Shown here in pieces: positions 17,590-26,961 of a stretch of DNA of 64,000 bases (positions within the stretch are counted from its first letter, which is position 1; each line of letters starts with the position of its first letter). This stretch comes from Agarivorans sp. Toyoura001. GTDB taxonomy: Bacteria; Pseudomonadota; Gammaproteobacteria; Enterobacterales; Celerinatantimonadaceae. The translations under genes were made by a program, and so were the position numbers. The stretch covers positions 310,001-374,000 of the forward strand of contig NZ_BJEQ01000002.1 of assembly GCF_005405585.1 (NCBI RefSeq), written 5' to 3'. The notes beneath the pieces were generated by a model. The model was not told the origin of the DNA and made no database searches. It saw only the letters and a program-made list of their open reading frames with translations.

Positions 17590-17918
17590 ACCATTATTGG
17601 CTAACTAGATGAATTAACCCGTTCCAACAAAGTCTGTCACTTTCTTTGCTTAGCAACTCCCCCTTATAAAGTTACAGACTTCCCTTTATCGTCAATAGAT
17701 TTCCCCCAAACCTATCTATGAGCACTTTGGTAATTCGCACAAATTTTCTTATTCCTCACAGCTACTTTGATGAGTTTCTCAACATCAATATTGACTCATA
17801 ACTCACTAGACTGATAGCATCCCCACTTTATTGATTTTGCAGTTAATATCGAACAACAAACAGGCAAGGAATCGCATGTTTAAGGTAGACAAACTAATTA
17901 GCTATAAAGGAAGCAAGT
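17590..17918. other. Spacer before the toxin locus, with a 19-codon upstream ORF
   Basis: About 330 bases. A short frame at 17876-17935 (MFKVDKLISYKGSKYAATR) has a good ribosome-binding site (AAGGAATCGC before ATG) and overlaps the start of the next gene by 17 bases in another frame. It could be a coupling peptide or a remnant. Nothing else convincing. Confidence 0.35.
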
Positions 17919-19232
17919 ATGCAGCCACACGCTAATTTCGTTCAGCAATCCAAATTCAACCAAACCTTGTTAGTCGATGCCTTTGGCCAGTCTTACGTTT
18001 TTGTTCCTCGGCATAGCAGCGCACGTCATCAAGGTGAACAACTCCACAGCTGCATAGATGCTTATTGGGCTGAATCCTTGCTGCAAAACCATAGCACCAT
18101 GTGGGGTTACCAGTTTGACGTAAACAAACTCTATTCCAACATAGCTGGCGATTTTATGGCTAACCATAAAACTGAGCAGCAAAAACATGCCTGGTTAAGT
18201 AAAGCCATTATCAGTGGCGAAGTAAAAGTGTATAAGGGTGAAAGCTTTGCAGGCAATGCCCCAACAGATACCGAAGGCGGTATTCCTGTAGCGACTTTGC
18301 CAGAGAAAAGCGCTGCCCCTCGGGCCACTCCAGCCAAGGAAACTTTAGGCCAAGGTGGTAAGGTTGAGCAACAATCATCTCAGCCTCCAAGTTCTAGCCA
18401 GCAGAAACAAGCAAAAACGGCACCTAAGCGGTTAAACCCAGCCCAAACAATCAACGAAGCAAGCACTCGTTTAAAAATAGCTAAAACCGCGATTACCGAC
18501 GCTAAGGCAGCAAATTCTGCTCTTCCCAAAACGCCTTATACTCTAGAAGACAAATTAGCCATAGTAGAAAACGGTCTTAACGAAAATATTCTTGTTAGGA
18601 TAATTGAAACCGCTCATTCAGGAGACTCAGGAACCATTGGCCAAGTAAAAGGTGGTCGAGCAGTAACATGGACCGCACCAATGAACCAAGTAGAACATGC
18701 CGATAGTGATGCTGAGCTTTTATTAAACGCTTTTGGTACTCGATATAAGCCTGAAAAAACATACACCATGTTGCTTATAGATAAGCAAAAAGTTGCCGAT
18801 GCTGGTGATGTTGTTTCTGTCATTCCAACATTTGATAACATGAAGCAGATGATTGCAGGTAACCCTGATATGGGGATCGACCCAAACATTGCTAACAAAG
18901 TGATGAATGAGGACTTTGCCCCTAAGTATGAAGAGTTTGCTAATAATGCTTGGGATGCAGGAGTCGACATGGATACCCCTGACGACAGAATTGATTATGC
19001 CATTAACGAGCTAGGTTACGATGTCGACACTGCCAAGCTTTTGAGCAAGCGGCATGACATCGCGACAAAAATTAGCGCGTGGGAAATTTTCACAGGTAAT
19101 GGAATGACCCGTGATACCAATGTCACTAGTCATATCGCTTATGGCCCTGTTGAAGTGTTTACTTACGATAAAAACCCACAACAACTAGGCAAGTTAGAGA
19201 GCCTAGGGGCAATTAAGCGAATTGATTTATAA
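17919..19232 (+). CDS. Candidate modular toxin/effector
   Basis: A 437-residue protein of unrecognised family. An N-terminal region (about 1-110, starting with FNQTLLVDAFGQSYVFVPR) is followed by a Gln/Ser/Pro/Lys-rich disordered linker (about 115-175) and a separate C-terminal domain (about 180-437). It has no signal peptide or membrane helix. This N-terminal module plus linker plus C-terminal domain layout, followed by two small genes without signal peptides, is that of polymorphic toxins or type VI secretion cargo effectors. The C-terminal activity is unknown; catalytic residues could not be assigned. AAGGAAG precedes the ATG. No VgrG, PAAR or Hcp gene is nearby. Confidence 0.6.
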   Translation: MQPHANFVQQSKFNQTLLVDAFGQSYVFVPRHSSARHQGEQLHSCIDAYWAESLLQNHSTMWGYQFDVNKLYSNIAGDFMANHKTEQQKHAWLSKAIISGEVKVYKGESFAGNAPTDTEGGIPVATLPEKSAAPRATPAKETLGQGGKVEQQSSQPPSSSQQKQAKTAPKRLNPAQTINEASTRLKIAKTAITDAKAANSALPKTPYTLEDKLAIVENGLNENILVRIIETAHSGDSGTIGQVKGGRAVTWTAPMNQVEHADSDAELLLNAFGTRYKPEKTYTMLLIDKQKVADAGDVVSVIPTFDNMKQMIAGNPDMGIDPNIANKVMNEDFAPKYEEFANNAWDAGVDMDTPDDRIDYAINELGYDVDTAKLLSKRHDIATKISAWEIFTGNGMTRDTNVTSHIAYGPVEVFTYDKNPQQLGKLESLGAIKRIDL

Positions 19233-19242
19233 GGTAGTTTTA

Positions 19243-19752
19243 ATGAAATTTGAAAACTTACGTGTTGATGAATTAGATAACAACCCAGACACCGTTTTAA
19301 ACTTTAAATCACTAAGGTCTAACGGTAAATATCGTTTCTTCTACTTGTTATTACAGCACGATTATTTAGTACTGGCATCAAAAGGCATTTTCCCTTCAAT
19401 AAATGGAAAGCCTGAAAGGGTGACTGGCGGTACCGATATTGAAATACCCAAAAGCGGTCTTCAGTGGTTCATCAATGCTATTGAACAGAAGTTTATGAGA
19501 ACAGAGGCTGAGGGCGGCTTGAAAAGGGAAGAGCTCACATTTAGTGAAGTAATTGACGGTGAAAAGCTTGTCACTAGTCGCTGGTTTGGTACTTCTGGCT
19601 ACGCCTTGGCAAATGCAAGCCGAAATCTACATAGTAACTTCGGGGGAGAAGGCCAACAGGAGTTTTGCTTTACCGATAAAATGCTATTTGATGAGGGCTT
19701 GCTAGACAACCTTAAGGTAATTGCTGAAAAAATTGATCGCGGCGAGTTATAA
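19243..19752 (+). CDS. Candidate immunity protein for the 17919 toxin
   Basis: A 169-residue soluble protein of unrecognised family, beginning 10 bases after the toxin stop (start at 19243 with AAGG upstream; an in-frame start at 19222 would overlap the toxin). The sequence (MKFENLRVDELDNN...) is acidic with a central FLLLQHDYLVLASKG-like hydrophobic core. Position and size are those of a cognate immunity protein; this is inference from context only. Confidence 0.55.
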   Translation: MKFENLRVDELDNNPDTVLNFKSLRSNGKYRFFYLLLQHDYLVLASKGIFPSINGKPERVTGGTDIEIPKSGLQWFINAIEQKFMRTEAEGGLKREELTFSEVIDGEKLVTSRWFGTSGYALANASRNLHSNFGGEGQQEFCFTDKMLFDEGLLDNLKVIAEKIDRGEL

Positions 19753-19861
19753 ACATCCAAGAAACATGTATTGACGTTAATAGAGCAAAATCACAACCGT
19801 TGTTCTGAGTTCGAAGACTCAGCTGATGTTAGCTGCATTCCTAAAGCAAAGGGAAGTTCAA

Positions 19862-20149
19862 ATGAATTATTCGAAGCTTTCAGCGTCATCAGGCCTAGCG
19901 CTAGTTGAGTTTTCAAAGAAAAACATCTCATCTATTGAGGAAGCCATTTACGACTCGATATTAGCGCAATTAACGTTTATATCGGATGAAGCTAAACAAG
20001 GACGCAACCCTAGAACTAGCCTCCCTAAAGGGAAGACATTTACCTATGGGGTTCTTGCTTCAAGAAACTTTGCCTCTCCAGAAGAACTAAAATTAAAAGG
20101 GCTTTTAGATGAAGTTACATCGCACCTATACCCCGAGGACTATCAATAA
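19862..20149 (+). CDS. Small hypothetical protein in the toxin locus
   Basis: A 95-residue protein with start at 19862 after AAGGGAAG. Not recognised. It is soluble, has no cysteines of note, and includes RNPRTSLPKGKTFTYGVLA. Separated from the putative immunity gene by 109 bases in the same direction; it may be a second immunity protein or a leftover cassette gene. Confidence 0.55.
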   Translation: MNYSKLSASSGLALVEFSKKNISSIEEAIYDSILAQLTFISDEAKQGRNPRTSLPKGKTFTYGVLASRNFASPEELKLKGLLDEVTSHLYPEDYQ

Positions 20150-20201
20150 AAACCGCAGCACATAAAATATCATTGTCTATTGCTAAACACTCCACAATGA
20201 C

Positions 20202-20488
20202 ATGAGCACTCAAAGAGTTAAAGTGGATTATAAAACAGGCCGCTTCATCGATATTGGCCTGAAAAAGCTAACAGGCAGGCTAGTGAGTTAAAAACTCATA
20301 TTCTAAAAACATATACACCGATTAATGATCAATTTGATGTAACTGGACAAGTGTTGACTTTGTGCGAGCAACTATTGAATGGCACAATAAAAATAGCCAT
20401 CGACGTAGATGACTTGCCTTTAAAGTATCAAACTCGTGAAGGCTTATTACCCTTCAATGCCAGTAAACATCAAGTGAGTCCATTTTGA
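20202..20488 (+). pseudogene. Frameshifted remnant in the toxin locus
   Basis: A start at 20202 opens MSTQRVKVDYKTGRFIDIGL and stops near 20291; an overlapping +1-type frame carries on from about 20240 (ANRQASELKTHILKTY) to a stop at 20486-20488 (DLPLKYQTREGLLPFN before it). Both parts have protein-like codon use. The simplest reading is one small gene of about 95 codons with a single indel. The family is not recognised; another immunity-type gene is possible from context. Confidence 0.45.
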
Positions 20489-20585
20489 TTATCACCGCGA
20501 CATAAAAAAGACAAAAATAGTTCATCTAGTGTTCATCAACTAACACTAAGGTCTAGAGTTTTCCATCTAGAAGGATTTAGTAAAG

Positions 20586-22433
20586 ATGAATTTTCGCAAG
20601 GAATGGCTTGCCATAATGCCACTCGGCTTGGTGTTAGCTGCATGTAACGATAATGACAACACCACTACGCCAGCCCAACCGCTTACCATTAATGTTTTGC
20701 ACATTAACGATCATCATTCTCACCTGCAGGCTGACACAGGTATAGACCTAACCTTAACTGGCGAAGCGACGCGTGTATCGGTAGGTGGTTTCCCTAAAGT
20801 AGTCGCAAAAATAAATGAACTCGCCGCCAGCAAAGACAATGTGTTGAAGCTGCATGCGGGTGATGCAATTACTGGCGATCTTTACTACACCTTGTTTAAA
20901 GGTGAAGCCGACGCAGCACTGATGAACGAAGTATGTTTTGATGCTTTTGCCCTTGGTAACCACGAGTTTGATGGCGGCGACGCTGGCCTTAAAACATTCT
21001 TAGAGTTTCTTTACAGCCCAACTTGTCAAACTCAAGTATTAGCCGCGAATGTAGAGCCTGAAGTTGGCGTATCGCCGCTCGCTCCCGTTACCCGTTGGGA
21101 CTACTTCCAACCTTATATGATTAAGTCTTTTGGTGATGCCAAGGTAGGTATTATTGGTATCGACATTGCAACTAAAACCAAGAACTCTTCAAGCCCAGAC
21201 GCCACCACCCTCTTTCATGATGAAACCACTACCGCCCAAATGTACATTGATGAGCTAAAGGGCCAAGGCGTAAACAACATTATTTTGCTTACTCACTACC
21301 AGTATAAAAACGATGTAGAGCTAGCCGCTAAGCTTAGCGGCGTAGACGTGATTATTGGTGGTGACTCGCACACACTATTGGGTGACTTTGCCGACCTAGG
21401 CCTAAATACCCAAGGCGATTACCCCACCATGCTAACCAACTTAGACGGCGACCCTGTTTGTGTCGCCCAAGCGTGGCAATACTCTGCGGTAGTAGGAGAT
21501 CTAGCCGTAACATTTGACGGCAACGGCAAATTAGCAAGCTGTACGGGTACGCCACACTTAATGCTGGCCGACAGTTTTAAACGTAAAGACAGCACTGGTA
21601 CTCGTGTTGAGCTTACAGGCGCAGACCGAGATGCCGTCACTGCGCAAGTAACAGCAAACACTAATCTGTCTATCGTAACGCCAGACGCCAACGCAGCTGC
21701 CGTACTAGCCGTATATGCAGAAGAAGTAGACGTACTAAAACAAGCGGTTGTGGGCGATGTAGCGCAAAACCTATGTTTTGAGCGTATCCCAGGCCAAGGC
21801 CGTAGCACCCTTTGTGATGTATCAGCCACTAGCGCGAATGGCTCAGACATTTCAAACTTGGTGGCTCAAGCATTTTTAGAGCAAGCGATTCGTGGCGATG
21901 TATCGATTCAAAACGCAGGCGGAGTGCGTAACGACGTACCGCAAGGCAATTACACCATTGGTGATGCATACACCTTACTGCCCTTTGCTAATACCCTTGT
22001 TTATCTAGAAATGACCGGTGCAGAAATCAAAACAGTACTGAACGAAGCGGTAGATTATGCCCTAGACCCAGACGGCTCTACCGGTGCTTACCCTTACGCA
22101 GCAGGCCTGCGCTACAAAGTAGATATGTCACAAGCGGCCGGTTCCCGTTTATACGATATAGAAGTGAAAGCCAAAGGCACAACTGATTGGGTTGTTTTAA
22201 CTGATGATGCCAGCCTTACCGTCGTCACTAACGACTATATTGCTGGCGGCCGCGACGGTTACTTTAGCTTTGCCGACATAGCAGCAGACGAAAGTAAGTT
22301 TGAAGATAGCTTCCTCGATTACGCACAATCATTTGTTGATTATGTAGAACGCCGCAGCACTATCGACAAACTTCCACTTGAAAACTACAGCACTCAAATG
22401 TTCTACGATGTAGACGGCAACCTGCAAAACTAG
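20586..22433 (+). CDS. 5'-nucleotidase / UDP-sugar hydrolase family lipoprotein
   Basis: A 615-residue envelope nucleotidase. The signal peptide ends VLAAC, a lipobox. The N-terminal metallophosphatase domain carries NDHHSHL (about 40), GDAITGD (about 95), GNHEFDGG (about 125), THYQ and GGDSHTLLGD (about 257) motifs for two metals. The C-terminal substrate-binding domain has NAGGVRNDVPQG and the YTLLPFANTLV segment. Family members hydrolyse nucleoside 5'-phosphates and related compounds, supplying nucleosides or phosphate. Compared with UshA it is longer and lipid-anchored. AAGGA precedes the start and a strong terminator follows. Confidence 0.88.
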   Translation: MNFRKEWLAIMPLGLVLAACNDNDNTTTPAQPLTINVLHINDHHSHLQADTGIDLTLTGEATRVSVGGFPKVVAKINELAASKDNVLKLHAGDAITGDLYYTLFKGEADAALMNEVCFDAFALGNHEFDGGDAGLKTFLEFLYSPTCQTQVLAANVEPEVGVSPLAPVTRWDYFQPYMIKSFGDAKVGIIGIDIATKTKNSSSPDATTLFHDETTTAQMYIDELKGQGVNNIILLTHYQYKNDVELAAKLSGVDVIIGGDSHTLLGDFADLGLNTQGDYPTMLTNLDGDPVCVAQAWQYSAVVGDLAVTFDGNGKLASCTGTPHLMLADSFKRKDSTGTRVELTGADRDAVTAQVTANTNLSIVTPDANAAAVLAVYAEEVDVLKQAVVGDVAQNLCFERIPGQGRSTLCDVSATSANGSDISNLVAQAFLEQAIRGDVSIQNAGGVRNDVPQGNYTIGDAYTLLPFANTLVYLEMTGAEIKTVLNEAVDYALDPDGSTGAYPYAAGLRYKVDMSQAAGSRLYDIEVKAKGTTDWVVLTDDASLTVVTNDYIAGGRDGYFSFADIAADESKFEDSFLDYAQSFVDYVERRSTIDKLPLENYSTQMFYDVDGNLQN

Positions 22434-22450
22434 AGCGACTTACTCACACT

Positions 22451-22478
22451 AAAAAGCCCGCTACAGCGGGCTTTTTTC
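22451..22478. terminator. Intrinsic terminator of the nucleotidase gene
   Basis: Stem AAAAGCCCGCT / AGCGGGCTTTT with a T6 run; can also serve the convergent reverse-strand gene. Confidence 0.9.
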
Positions 22479-22514
22479 TATCGATTCATCGGTTTATATT
22501 ACTCAAATATGCAT

Positions 22515-23615
22515 CTAGCTATTTAAGGTTATCGTTTCAGGAAACCAGTGTGACCATACCATCCAGAACAAACCATTGTGGGTAGGTAATTGCTCGCCAT
22601 CACCATCTACCAAGTATGCAAAGTCGTGTTCAGCATCATATTCTATTCTTAGTTCTTGGCCTGCAACCTCAAAGGTTTCGCCTCCAAAAGTCCGCGCATC
22701 ATCAATGCTAAAAGCAAATTGAAAATCTCCGCCGTCGTAACCAAATATCAGTTCTTTCTGGTTATAACGCGCATCGTCTAAACGCAAGGTGGGAAAAGCA
22801 GCTTCATCTTCTCGCTCTTTATCAAACTGTACGTCTAACGCATCTTGAAACGCAGTGTTAATCATCTTGTCTAAAGGACGGTCATAGTGATAAATAAATA
22901 CTTGGCCATTTGGGTAAAGCTCTCGAGCTGCCGACCAAGACATTAAGGTATTAGGCACCTGTGTTGGTTTGTGATCGGTAAACTCTGATTCCATCGTAAT
23001 TTGCTGTAAAAACACGCCAGTGTTGGTGTCTTTAAAGATTAAATTGTTGTGGGTTTGAATCGATACATTTAGGTCAGATTCACCTAAACCATAATCTGCT
23101 TCAATCACTACTGGCAGGTTAGATAAACCACAAAAGGTCATGGTGTAGTCGGTGCCATCTACATTCCAGCCAGCAATATGGGGGATTTGTAAATGCTCGC
23201 GAGGGAACATTCGAACGTCGTCACCTACCTGCACCACATACATCACTTGATCGTCTGGTAATACCGTATCTGCATATCTCACATCAAAGTACTCAGCATT
23301 GTGCTGCTTTGACGGAAACACCGTTTGGGTAGCGTAATTACTACACCAAATGCCTAGAGCCACTAAGCTTGAGCATGCAAGCATCACCGAACGTGGCCAG
23401 AATTTACTTTTTAGGTTAATTAAGCATAAACCTAGCATCATCAATACATTGACTACACCCACCAATACTCGATGCTCGAGCAACCAAATAACAATGCTTC
23501 TGTCGGTGCCAAACTTTTGCCCAGGCTCAGTAACACCAATTGCAGAACCTACACTAACCAATACGATTAACACCGCTAAACTATAAAAAATAATCTTTAA
23601 CTTTGATTTACTCAT
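22515..23615 (-). CDS. DUF3179-domain membrane protein
   Basis: A 366-residue protein. Residues 1 to about 110 hold three or four hydrophobic helices, followed by a soluble domain matching DUF3179: YTMTFCGLSNLPVV (near 158), VSIQTHNNLIFKDTNTG, and a later MSWSAARELYPNGQVF. Function of the family is unknown. Canonical members have a CPLCGT-type segment; here it is reduced to FCGLSN, so one Cys is missing. Monocistronic. Confidence 0.7.
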   Translation of the reverse strand: MSKSKLKIIFYSLAVLIVLVSVGSAIGVTEPGQKFGTDRSIVIWLLEHRVLVGVVNVLMMLGLCLINLKSKFWPRSVMLACSSLVALGIWCSNYATQTVFPSKQHNAEYFDVRYADTVLPDDQVMYVVQVGDDVRMFPREHLQIPHIAGWNVDGTDYTMTFCGLSNLPVVIEADYGLGESDLNVSIQTHNNLIFKDTNTGVFLQQITMESEFTDHKPTQVPNTLMSWSAARELYPNGQVFIYHYDRPLDKMINTAFQDALDVQFDKEREDEAAFPTLRLDDARYNQKELIFGYDGGDFQFAFSIDDARTFGGETFEVAGQELRIEYDAEHDFAYLVDGDGEQLPTHNGLFWMVWSHWFPETITLNS

Positions 23616-24024
23616 TCGGATACCCTTTCGTTAAATTCAAATGCTAGGCTTGGTAACACCCATGGTGTTCAGAGCCCAAATACCAAAATCACAAGCTAAC
23701 CAACGTATCTTCTCTCACCTCTCTGCTTTAACTTTACTGCATAAACACTTGGCTAAAACGTCATCGAGTTGCTTGCGATTGGCCTGCCTCTTCAGCGCAT
23801 TCAGCAGCTTTAAAGGCAACCTAATTAGCGCGTTGCTAATTCATAAGGCAAGCTTACTCACACTCCGATTATCGAGTAAGTAGGCTGAGCGGAATCGATT
23901 ATTGCGATAAATGAAACAATAGAAAGACGGCGAGTAAGGAGATAGCAACAAAGCACTAGGAATAAAGAGGAGTAAGGTAAAATTGAAGGACAAACAGCAG
24001 AAGCCTTCACCACCTATTCTCCGC
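23616..24024. other. Intergenic region without a supported gene
   Basis: About 410 bases between reverse-strand genes. An 80-codon forward frame (23641-23883) has no ribosome-binding site and atypical composition. No repeat or terminator was identified. Confidence 0.45.
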
Positions 24025-24900
24025 TTATTTAAGTTCCAATGTTTCAGCTAGAAAATCCATCAACACTCGAATTTTTTTGTTATGTTGCACGTCTCTGTGG
24101 CACACCAAGTAGAGCGGCAATGCGGGGAGTTCTATGCCAACATCAAGCTTGATTAAGCCTGCAGCCTCACACAGTGTTTGGTGGCTAACCACAATACCAG
24201 CATGTTGTTTAGCGAGCTCCAATTGCAAAGGTAAACAATCGGTACGCAACAAAAACTGTTCGTTTTTAACTGACATACCTAATTGCCTTGCCCCCTCTTC
24301 AAACTGCGGGTCGCGGTCGTAACCGAGTATTCGATGTTGAAACAAGCTCTGCGAGTCGCAAGGTTCACCCTGTTGGGCTAAGTATTCTAGGCTGGCATAA
24401 AAGCCGAGAGGAATATCAAACAAACGTCGGCAGTACACATCCAGTTGAGTAGGCGGAAACATGCGAATAGCCACGTCAGCATCACGCTTATCTAGGTTAC
24501 TGGCGTGATTACTCACCTCAACCTCTAGAGAGATTTGAGGGTAACGTTGCATAAACCTAGACAATAAACCGGGTAAATAATGCAGAGCCATTAGCTCATT
24601 GGCAGATAAGCGAACACGACCACTGAGGGTTTGCGCTTGCCCAGTTGCTAAACGCTGCAGCTTTTGGGCGCTACTTTGCATGTGTTGGCACTCTTCTAGC
24701 AAACCCTGTCCAAAATCGGTCAGGCTTAAACCTTGGGTACTTCTATCAAATAAAGGCTGGCCAAGTTGCGCCTCCATAGCCTGTAACTGACGGCTTAAGG
24801 TAGGTTGTGATACAGCTAATTTATCGGCCGCTCGGCTCAAACTACCTTGCTCAGCGATAGCTAAAAAATACTGCCACCATTGCCAGTTATCGCTATTCAT
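24025..24900 (-). CDS. LysR-family transcriptional regulator
   Basis: A 291-residue LysR protein: N-terminal winged helix-turn-helix (QGSLSRAADKLAVSQPTLSRQ, split here as residues about 17-37) and a periplasmic-binding-protein-like effector domain (about 90-290). It is divergent from the SDR gene with 83 bases between, so it most likely controls that gene and itself. Confidence 0.88.
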   Translation of the reverse strand: MNSDNWQWWQYFLAIAEQGSLSRAADKLAVSQPTLSRQLQAMEAQLGQPLFDRSTQGLSLTDFGQGLLEECQHMQSSAQKLQRLATGQAQTLSGRVRLSANELMALHYLPGLLSRFMQRYPQISLEVEVSNHASNLDKRDADVAIRMFPPTQLDVYCRRLFDIPLGFYASLEYLAQQGEPCDSQSLFQHRILGYDRDPQFEEGARQLGMSVKNEQFLLRTDCLPLQLELAKQHAGIVVSHQTLCEAAGLIKLDVGIELPALPLYLVCHRDVQHNKKIRVLMDFLAETLELK

Positions 24901-24983
24901 ATTTGCATACCCTTTGCTAATTTTTGGCCATTCTCTATTTGATTATGAATCATATAATTAGTTTATCAACTGGAGGAAAGAAA

Positions 24984-25898
24984 ATGAAAACAGCACTTAT
25001 ATTAGGCATAAGCGGTAACTTTGGATCAGAAATGGCACACGCATTAAAACAGCAAGGCTGGCAAATAAAAGCGCTAATGCGTAACCGCGCTAAAGCGCCA
25101 TCATGGCTAAACGCACAACACATCGTAGAAGGTGATGCCAGCAACTATCAACAGCTAGCCGCTGCGGCAGAAGATGCAGACTTAATCGTATACGCAGTTA
25201 ATCCTGCCTACCACCGCTGGCAAGAAGAAGCCCTGTCACTATTAGAACCTAGTGTGCAAGTGGCCGAGCAATTGGCAATACGGCTATTGTTTCCCGGTAA
25301 CGTGTATAACTACAGCCCCACAGAGCACGCCATTGACGAGAGCCACCAGATGCAACCTATCACCACTAAAGGCAAAATAAGGGTGGCAATGGAACAGCGC
25401 TTACGCAAAGCCGCTGACAACGGTGCAAAAATTACCATTGTGCGAGCAGGTGATTTTATTGGCCCCAATACCCATTTAAGTTGGCCTAGCATGCTGATTA
25501 AATACAAACGCAATCATACTCAAATGGCTTTTCCACATAATGCGCAGCATCAGCACTTTTGGTCTTACTTACCCGATCTATGTGCCAATACCGCTCAAGT
25601 ACTCCAGCTTACACAAAGTGACTTTGAGGTATGGCATGACCCCGGTTTACGCCTAAGCACCAAAGATTGGCAGCAGGCCTTTGAGAACAACCAACAGCCA
25701 CTGCTCACCCGAAAATTTGCGTGGTGGAGCTTCGCTCTCCTGTCCCTATTTGTACCCACCATAAAAGAGGTACTAAGAATGCGGTATTTGTGGCGTCAAC
25801 CGGTTTTGCTAGATGGCAGCAAGATGAAGCAAGCTTTAAGTACTCATTACCAAAGTACCCCACTCACTCAAATACTAAAACAACTGAAACCGGCCTAA
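24984..25898 (+). CDS. NAD(P)-binding oxidoreductase, SDR/NmrA type
   Basis: A 304-residue atypical short-chain dehydrogenase. The start at 24984 is chosen because GGAGG lies 9 bases upstream and the fold begins MKTALILGISGNFGSE, an NAD(P)-binding glycine motif. The later segment LFPGNVYNYSP is typical of extended SDRs acting on sugars or lipids or sensing redox state. No substrate can be assigned. Regulated probably by the divergent LysR. Confidence 0.82.
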   Translation: MKTALILGISGNFGSEMAHALKQQGWQIKALMRNRAKAPSWLNAQHIVEGDASNYQQLAAAAEDADLIVYAVNPAYHRWQEEALSLLEPSVQVAEQLAIRLLFPGNVYNYSPTEHAIDESHQMQPITTKGKIRVAMEQRLRKAADNGAKITIVRAGDFIGPNTHLSWPSMLIKYKRNHTQMAFPHNAQHQHFWSYLPDLCANTAQVLQLTQSDFEVWHDPGLRLSTKDWQQAFENNQQPLLTRKFAWWSFALLSLFVPTIKEVLRMRYLWRQPVLLDGSKMKQALSTHYQSTPLTQILKQLKPA

Positions 25899-26078
25899 AG
25901 AATAGGCGGCCGATCCCCAATAAGTCGCCAATTCTTTCTTATACTTAATCACCAAAAACCAGCCACTAAGCAACCCAGGTCAAAGTAAGATGGCGAGTGA
26001 TTAACGTAATCTATTCACCTAAAAAGCCTTAGCGTTGCTCACTAATAACGCTGATAACCCACAACAAAAGAACAGCCT

Positions 26079-26633
26079 ATGACTGAACGAGACAAAATGC
26101 TGCGTGGTGAAGTTTACGACCCTAGCGATAGTGAACTCACAGTAATGCGCACTCAAGCCAGATCTATTTGCCATCAATACAATCAAACAACCCGCCAGCA
26201 AGCTGAGCAACGCAACCAGCTGCTACATGAATTATTCGGCAGCATTAAAGGCGCAATTAAAATTGAGCCTCAGTATAATTGTGACTACGGCAAGAATATT
26301 TCGGTAGGCGACAACTTTTACATGAACTTTGCTTGCGTGATCCTTGATTGCGGGCCTGTCACCATAGGCGATAACTGCTTTATTGGGCCACAAGTGGGTA
26401 TATACACAGCTTGCCACCCTATCGACCCAATAGAGCGTAACCAAGGTATTGAATTTGCTAAAGGCATTACCATTGGCGACAACTGCTGGATCGGCGGCCA
26501 TGCCACTATCAATCCAGGGGTAACATTAGGCGATAACGTGGTCGTGGCCTCTGGCGCAGTAGTAACCAAGAGTTTTGGTAACAATGTGGTGATTGGCGGT
26601 AACCCTGCCAAGGTGATAAAAACCGTAGAGTAA
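26079..26633 (+). CDS. Sugar O-acetyltransferase, Maa type
   Basis: A 184-residue left-handed beta-helix acetyltransferase, closely matching maltose O-acetyltransferase: N-terminal MTERDKMLRGEVYDPSD, then hexapeptide turns (VTIGDNCFIGPQVGIYTA, ITIGDNCWIGGHATINPG) and the catalytic HPIDPIERNQG context (near 112). It transfers acetyl from acetyl-CoA to a sugar. Paralogous to the 6293 gene but closer to the E. coli enzyme in length and motifs. Monocistronic. Confidence 0.9.
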   Translation: MTERDKMLRGEVYDPSDSELTVMRTQARSICHQYNQTTRQQAEQRNQLLHELFGSIKGAIKIEPQYNCDYGKNISVGDNFYMNFACVILDCGPVTIGDNCFIGPQVGIYTACHPIDPIERNQGIEFAKGITIGDNCWIGGHATINPGVTLGDNVVVASGAVVTKSFGNNVVIGGNPAKVIKTVE

Positions 26634-26961
26634 ATGTAACTAGGCATATTCATCATTTTTAAGCTCATCCCCATTCCGCTCAGCCTAGGTGTGGAACTCT
26701 ACTTTTTATCTCACAATCAATAGAAATACTGCACGGGATGACTATCTACCTAATTCAACACAAGTTTACTTAGCAGCGGGTGGGTATGCCTAAGACTCAT
26801 TGGTCTACTATCAAAATGCGAATTTGCGAGAATGTGCTTTAAAAAAACGCGCGACTCCCTTCCTCAATAGCACTTAACTCACTATAAAATAAAAATAATT
26901 TAATAGTGGCCTAATACCTGATCTGTTCCCTATGGCATATCACCAACGATAGGGAATACTA
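26634..26961. promoter_or_regulatory. Intergenic region with a hairpin masking a ribosome-binding site
   Basis: TTCCCTAT (26926-26933) is the exact reverse complement of ATAGGGAA (26949-26956). The latter contains the AGGGAA ribosome-binding site of the gene starting at 26962, so an 8-bp stem with a 15-base loop would hide it. No gene is seen in the remaining 290 bases. Confidence 0.5.

Noticed and set aside
23641-23883. 80-codon forward frame
   Set aside because: No ribosome-binding site, Ser/Leu-rich atypical composition and no context support.
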